Assembly (NCBI GenBank): GCA_964436865.1
Contig: CAYTFK010000132.1
Span: 1 to 17,661 of the forward strand
Length of the DNA stretch: 17,661 nt
From: JAXGPP01 sp964436865
Lineage (GTDB): Bacteria > Planctomycetota > Planctomycetia > Pirellulales > Thermoguttaceae
Reading direction: 5' to 3'
The notes beneath the pieces were generated by a model, which saw only the letters and a program-made list of their open reading frames with translations, was not told the origin of the DNA and ran no database searches. Shown here piece by piece: positions 13,879 through 17,661 of this stretch (position 1 is its first letter; each line of letters begins with the position of its first letter). The position numbers and the translations under genes were made by a program.

Positions 13879-13909
13879 AAAATCGGGCGCTGCCGGAGAA
13901 GGAGCGGGG
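13879..13909 (+). repeat. 31-nt direct repeat, copy B (right of the toxin-antitoxin genes)
   Basis: Begins AAAATCGGGCGCTGCCGG and matches copy A at 28 of 31 positions; the differences are at repeat positions 12, 22 and 25. It lies 902 bp to the right of copy A. Confidence 0.75.
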
Positions 13910-14016
13910 AGTTGGGTAGCGGTTGGAGGAATTCGCGGCGCGGAAGGGCCACCCATGGGCGGAGATCTGCCGGGGGCGTGGCGATACGGCAGGCCATTCG
14001 GCACCGGGTACCAATA

Positions 14017-14051
14017 GGAATATACCTCCGGGCGCAATACGGCTATATTCC
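14017..14051. promoter_or_regulatory. Inverted repeat GGAATATA-N19-TATATTCC upstream of the LRR gene
   Basis: Perfect 8-bp arms at 14017-14024 and 14044-14051, an AT-rich island in GC-rich DNA. The right arm contains TATATT, a possible -10 box about 60 bp before the LRR start at 14107; no good -35 box is seen. Candidate operator for the LRR gene. Confidence 0.45.
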
Positions 14052-14106
14052 ACAGCAGGTCAACAGCAAGCCGCAAAAAGATCGGCTGTCTTGTGGGAGA
14101 GGACTT

Positions 14107-15366
14107 GTGTCTGCTTTGGTGCCTGGCTGCAGGGAAGGAGCGTCGATTCCGGGCCGAAAGCGCCGGGCTCGGAACACTGCGCTTTTCAGACTACTACTCG
14201 CTGGCTTCATGGTCGCATTTCCGACGAAGGGGCTTGGCGAAGGGCCGGCCCCGGTGTCGAACACTTCCCCCGGTACACCCGACGTGCCGCCTGCGCTGCG
14301 ACGCCTCGGCGTCGTCATTGGACCGGACCCATGGAACAATGACAGTCCGCCACAGCTTGCTATTGATGCGGGCTGCTCGCGGATCAATGACGGAGACATG
14401 CAACTCCTGGCCGGCTTTCCCTCGGCTCGGGTAGTCTATCTGAACAACACTTCAATCTCCGATGGCGGGCTGGCGGTGCTCCGCAAGTTGAAGCAGTTGC
14501 GCATCCTCGACTTGAATCACACCCAGGTAACTGACGCAGGAATGAAGTATGTCGCCGAACTGAAGGAACTGGAGTATCTTGATCTCAACGGTCAGGGGCC
14601 GCATATCGGCGATCGAGGGCTTCGTGAAATCACCAAGCTAAGCGGACTGGTCCGCTTGCGCCTCGGTAATTCACAAGTCTCCGATGCAGGGGTGGCCGCG
14701 CTGATCCCCTTGCGGCACCTTGAGCTTCTTGACCTCAGCAGTACCCTGGTATCCGACAAGTCGCTTCAACACATTGGTACGCTCACATCGCTGGAATCAT
14801 TGCGCCTCAGTGGCACGCTAGTGTCCGACCGTGGCCTTGCCGATCTCGCCGGCCTTGACCGAATGAGGGAACTTGACATCGCGCATACGGAGATCACAGG
14901 CACAGGTCTGAAACACTTGGCGCGCATGCGGGACTTGCAGCGATTGGACCTGGAAGGGCTAGACGTGGCTGACGAAGACGTAGCATACTTGCTCGGCCTA
15001 CAGATGATCGAGTCTCTGGGGCTAAGAGACACTCGCCTGACGGACCGTGGGGTCGAACGGCTTCGAGGCTTGCCGCGCCTGCGCGAACTCGAATTGCGAG
15101 GGACTGCGCTAAGCGATCACGGCCTTAAGTCACTCGCGCAGTTCGACGAGTTGCTCATGTTGAACGTGAACCATACGAAAGTGACTGACGCAGGTATCCG
15201 CGATTTTGCAACTCGCCGCCCCAAGGTGCAACTCGTGTCTTTTCGAGCGAAATCGCTTGCGAGTCCGCTTTCACCGGTTGCACCGGAGCCGCAAACGCCG
15301 AAAGAGCACTGGAAACCCTATGCCGATCAGCACGGTGAAAAGGGCAACGGAATTGAAAGGAAGTAG
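14107..15366 (+). CDS. Exported leucine-rich-repeat protein, 419 aa
   Basis: Probable cell-surface or periplasmic binding protein. After a basic n-region (GRKRRARN, 16-23) and hydrophobic stretch TALFRLLLAGFMVAF (24-38), the body from about residue 84 to 370 is 11 to 12 leucine-rich repeats of 24 residues with consensus LxxLRxLDLxxTxVTDxGLxxLxxL. Examples are QLRILDLNHTQVTDAGMKYV and SLESLRLSGTLVSDRGLADL; the third has a 2-residue insertion (NGQGPHIGDRG). This TDxGL type is common in planctomycetes. A Pro/Lys-rich hydrophilic tail ends the protein. The GTG at 14107 with GGGAGAGG upstream is chosen because it supplies a signal peptide; the ATG at 14209 would cut into the hydrophobic core. The ligand is unknown. 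It could be a lone gene, as the next one starts 302 nt away. Confidence 0.82.
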   Translation: MSALVPGCREGASIPGRKRRARNTALFRLLLAGFMVAFPTKGLGEGPAPVSNTSPGTPDVPPALRRLGVVIGPDPWNNDSPPQLAIDAGCSRINDGDMQLLAGFPSARVVYLNNTSISDGGLAVLRKLKQLRILDLNHTQVTDAGMKYVAELKELEYLDLNGQGPHIGDRGLREITKLSGLVRLRLGNSQVSDAGVAALIPLRHLELLDLSSTLVSDKSLQHIGTLTSLESLRLSGTLVSDRGLADLAGLDRMRELDIAHTEITGTGLKHLARMRDLQRLDLEGLDVADEDVAYLLGLQMIESLGLRDTRLTDRGVERLRGLPRLRELELRGTALSDHGLKSLAQFDELLMLNVNHTKVTDAGIRDFATRRPKVQLVSFRAKSLASPLSPVAPEPQTPKEHWKPYADQHGEKGNGIERK

Positions 15367-15668
15367 GGGATAGAGAGTTGGAGCAATCGCCCGTAGCGGA
15401 CTGCGGGGCAGGCGGCGGGATTGACAGCGAGCGCCGGCCTGTGGCAGGCTGGAGTGATGCCAAAAGACGCTCGGGTATGGTCGGGAGGGCTGGTATGCCA
15501 CGTGCTGAAGCGCGCCGTGTGCGGGCTCTCTTTGTTTCACAAGCCGGCCGGCCGCGCGCACGTAACCCGCAAGACCGGCCGCGTCCCGGTTTCGAGTTCG
15601 CCTGGAGTGCAGCAAGACTAAGAACCCCGCGAACAATCACCATCCGTCCACTGCACTGGAAGACAGCC
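15367..15668. other. Intergenic region between the LRR and sialidase-like genes
   Basis: About 300 bp without a convincing gene. A perfect TTGACA occurs at 15421-15426, but no acceptable -10 box lies 16-18 bp downstream. No strong hairpin with a T-run was seen after the LRR stop codon, so read-through into the next gene is possible. Confidence 0.5.
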
Positions 15669-17492
15669 ATGCTTGCGCGTCTTGGTCTCAGCGTTCTCTG
15701 GGTTGCATTTGCTGCCGCCGCATCGCCCGGCGCACGGATCGAACTCGAGGAATTTCGCATCGAGCCGACGTCGCTCAAGCTGGGCGAGTCGTTTACGCTG
15801 CATGCCGCGGCCCAGGCCAGCGGCGTGAAGCTGGGAAGCTTCGTGTTGCGCACCGCGGACGATGTCGACAAGTCGCGCGTCATCCCGGGCTTCACGCTAT
15901 ATACGAGCAACAAGTATTATGCGGCCGAAGGCGGCGACAACCTGCTCAAGGATAACGGACCGCGCGACGGCAATCCGCGCGACGGCCATTTCAGCATCAA
16001 GCTGAGCACGGAAGGCTGGAAACCTGGCCACTATGGGTTTGCCTTTTTCGCCAGTTGCCGGCCCAGTCCCGGGCCGCTGGTTGTTGCCCGGCACGATTTC
16101 GCCGTGATCGTGGAAGGCGACCGGGTCGCGATCGAGGACCTCGGGGACGTGGGCAGCAATACATCGCGCTTGATCCGGGATTTCACCGTCACGCCGACCG
16201 AGATTCGACCTTCTCAGCCTGTCACTATCCGTCTGCGCTTGACCGACGCAGGCCCGGGCAGCGCTGAGATTACCAGGCCCTATTTTCACAGCGCGGAGGA
16301 GACGCTGAAGGGATTCGAGTACGACGCGGACAAGAAGGTGTCATTCCGGCGTTTGTCGATGTCGGGCGACACGCTTTGCGACGAGTTGCGTACTGAAGGC
16401 TGGCCGGCAGGTGTGCACCATCTGCGGCTCAATGTATTGAACCGGTTCGGCAGGCCGGCTGACTTCCGCAACTTCGCGATCAAAGTGGCCGGCCCCAAGG
16501 ACCAGTTCAAGGTGAGCGTGGGTCCGTCCTGGCATTTCGCGCCGGGCACGCATTTCGGGCGGTTCCTGCGCCTTGGCGACGGAACCATCTTGTGTCAAGA
16601 AAAGCGCTCGCGCGACGGCGGCCAGACGTGGCAGCCCTGCTCCGGCGGGTTCGGCGAGGGGGGCCAACAACTGCGCGACGGCCGCATCCTGGGCATGGAC
16701 TATCGCTGCCTGCCCGTCGAAGGCAAGGAAGGCTGGTACGCCGCGAAGCGCATGTCGTCGACCGACGGCGGACAGCATTTCGTGCGCTCGGAGGCCAGAT
16801 TCCACGTACCGGAAGCCAAGGCCGCCATGGGCCACGGCCCGCACGTGGGCCCCTTGTTCATGCGTTCGATCGTGGAACGCGGCGACGGATCGCTCGTGGC
16901 CCTGATGGCCGGCTGGTTCAAGAGCGACACGGCGTTATGCCCCTATGGACGCGGCCGGCCCTACTCGCGCAGCTACGTGTGCGAGTCGGCCGACGGCGGT
17001 GTCACCTGGCAGTATCTGACGACCATCTGCTATGAGCAGATCGGCAGCGAGGGCTACAACGAAGGCTCCATGCGGCGCCTTGCCAATGGAGAGATCCTGG
17101 CCGTGCTGCGCACCGGCAATGAAAGCGATCGCAATTGCCAGGACAACCCGATCATGTGGAGCACCAGCCGCGACGAGGGCCGCACCTGGTCGAAGCCGCA
17201 GCGCACGGGCGTGGAGGGCGCCTATCCAGGGTTGGCGGTGTTGAGCGACGGCGTGCTGGTGATGAGCTACGGCCGGCCGGGTGCAATGGTCGTCTTCAGC
17301 ACCGATAACGGCCGAACCTGGACCGATCCAACGTGCGTGGACGCCACGCCTTATTCCGGCTATACCGACGTGGTCGAACTGCGGCCGGGCGAACTACTGG
17401 TGGGATTCGGCGCGCAAGGCTACCTCGATCCGGCCACCGGCGCGCGCGGCGATCAATTGCGTCTGGCCAAGGTGGGCTACACGCGTCATTAG
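15669..17492 (+). CDS. Secreted sialidase-like protein with Asp-box repeats and duplicated N-terminal beta domain, 607 aa
   Basis: Exported beta-propeller protein of the sialidase superfamily. A signal peptide (MLARLGLSVLWVAFAAAASPGA, 1-22) is followed by two related Ig-like modules (about 24-150 and 168-275) and a propeller (about 285-605). Asp-boxes SxDxGxTW: SRDGGQTW (314-321), a degenerate SSTDGGQHF (363-371), SADGGVTW (440-447), SRDEGRTW (500-507) and STDNGRTW (544-551). LANGEILAVLRTGNE (471-485) resembles the blade with the second active-site arginine, and VLVMSYGRPG (529-538) may supply the third; no classic FRIP motif is seen. It may be a glycosidase or only a carbohydrate-binding propeller. 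The ATG at 15669 begins the signal peptide, with GGAAG upstream; the in-frame extension to 15378 is not protein-like. Confidence 0.86.
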   Translation: MLARLGLSVLWVAFAAAASPGARIELEEFRIEPTSLKLGESFTLHAAAQASGVKLGSFVLRTADDVDKSRVIPGFTLYTSNKYYAAEGGDNLLKDNGPRDGNPRDGHFSIKLSTEGWKPGHYGFAFFASCRPSPGPLVVARHDFAVIVEGDRVAIEDLGDVGSNTSRLIRDFTVTPTEIRPSQPVTIRLRLTDAGPGSAEITRPYFHSAEETLKGFEYDADKKVSFRRLSMSGDTLCDELRTEGWPAGVHHLRLNVLNRFGRPADFRNFAIKVAGPKDQFKVSVGPSWHFAPGTHFGRFLRLGDGTILCQEKRSRDGGQTWQPCSGGFGEGGQQLRDGRILGMDYRCLPVEGKEGWYAAKRMSSTDGGQHFVRSEARFHVPEAKAAMGHGPHVGPLFMRSIVERGDGSLVALMAGWFKSDTALCPYGRGRPYSRSYVCESADGGVTWQYLTTICYEQIGSEGYNEGSMRRLANGEILAVLRTGNESDRNCQDNPIMWSTSRDEGRTWSKPQRTGVEGAYPGLAVLSDGVLVMSYGRPGAMVVFSTDNGRTWTDPTCVDATPYSGYTDVVELRPGELLVGFGAQGYLDPATGARGDQLRLAKVGYTRH

Positions 17493-17579
17493 CGCCGCGG
17501 GCGGTCGACACTCGCGGTGCGCAACTGCGGTGACCGATCGGGATATGCGGCCGGTGCGATGCGCTTGGCGATGAGCAGC

Positions 17580-17626
17580 GGGCTGGTCCAGCCCAAATGA
17601 CCGCCGGGGGCCGGCTTCCTTGGGCT
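17580..17626 (+). terminator. Nested hairpins after the sialidase-like gene
   Basis: AGCCCAA (17590-17596) pairs with TTGGGCT (17620-17626) around an inner GCCGG-GGG-CCGGC hairpin (17603-17615). An alternative, GGGCTGG-T-CCAGCCC (17580-17594), is a perfect 7-1-7 palindrome sharing the same CAGCCC bases. It lies about 90 nt past the stop codon and lacks a T-run, so it may be a rho-type end, an RNA-stabilising structure or a regulatory switch. Confidence 0.45.
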
Positions 17627-17661
17627 GTCGCAAGGACATCCTTTGGGCTGAGATCATGGGG

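Larger units (their letters stand above)
13634..14106. other. Divergent intergenic region between the antitoxin and LRR genes
   Basis: About 470 bp with no convincing gene; a plus-strand open frame continuous with the LRR gene covers it but overlaps the antitoxin gene and looks random in composition. It contains the antitoxin promoter candidate, repeat copy B (13879-13909), two GGGCGCTG copies 17 bp apart (13868-13875 and 13885-13892), and the inverted repeat at 14017-14051. Confidence 0.55.

Noticed and set aside
13618..14106. N-terminal extension of the LRR open frame
   Set aside because: It overlaps the antitoxin gene on the opposite strand and shows no signal peptide or repeat; the GTG at 14107 with a good ribosome site explains the protein better.
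15441..15460. Possible sigma-54 promoter (TGGCAGG...TGATGC)
   Set aside because: The GG and GC dinucleotides are not at the required 10-bp spacing.

Overview
The window looks like chromosomal DNA of a high-GC planctomycete, probably Pirellulales-like. This is an inference from family content, not from a marker gene. The indicators are a Tat-exported Gfo/Idh/MocA oxidoreductase, a membrane-anchored Hanks-type Ser/Thr kinase, an exported leucine-rich-repeat protein with 24-residue 'TDxGL' repeats, and a secreted sialidase-like protein with Asp-boxes. No rRNA, tRNA, CRISPR array, transposase or phage gene was seen.

Layout, left to right. (1) Positions 1-2445, minus strand: a compact operon of a YtrA-type GntR repressor, an ABC ATPase, an ABC permease and a membrane-anchored protein that runs off the left edge. 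A near-consensus promoter (TTGACC, 17 bp, TATAAC) lies across a perfect inverted repeat ACTGTA-N13-TACAGT, the architecture expected for autorepression. (2) Positions 2518-7075, minus strand: a glycan module in transcription order GT39-type membrane glycosyltransferase, nucleotide-sugar dehydrogenase, NAD-dependent epimerase/decarboxylase and GT2 polyprenyl-phosphate-sugar synthase-like enzyme. Spacings are short and there is one ATGA coupling. The gene set resembles the Arn logic (oxidise a UDP-sugar, modify it, load it on a lipid carrier, transfer it outside) without an aminotransferase. (3) Positions 7230-8972, minus strand: a six-TM Ser/Thr kinase just upstream of the glycan genes, with its own promoter flanked by exact 9-bp direct repeats.

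(4) Positions 9370-11095, plus strand: a DUF493/YbeD-like small protein and a Tat-exported Gfo/Idh/MocA oxidoreductase. (5) Positions 11154-12347, minus strand: an RlmI-type 23S rRNA m5C methyltransferase. Upstream lies about 570 bp without a gene, headed by the best promoter in the window (TTGACA, 18 bp, TATACT, minus strand) and containing overlapping inverted repeats around a GCAACA motif. This is the most intriguing unexplained stretch. (6) Positions 13120-13633, minus strand: a MazF/PemK-type toxin with an overlapping upstream antitoxin, lying between two 31-nt direct repeats (28/31 identical) about 900 bp apart. (7) Positions 14107-17492, plus strand: two exported proteins, an LRR protein and an Asp-box (sialidase-fold) protein with a duplicated N-terminal beta domain.

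I did not find a clearly new multi-gene defence or enzymatic system. The best candidates for undescribed biology are the RlmI leader or ncRNA region, the repeat-flanked toxin-antitoxin module, the promoter-operator of the kinase, and the aminotransferase-less Arn-like module next to the kinase.
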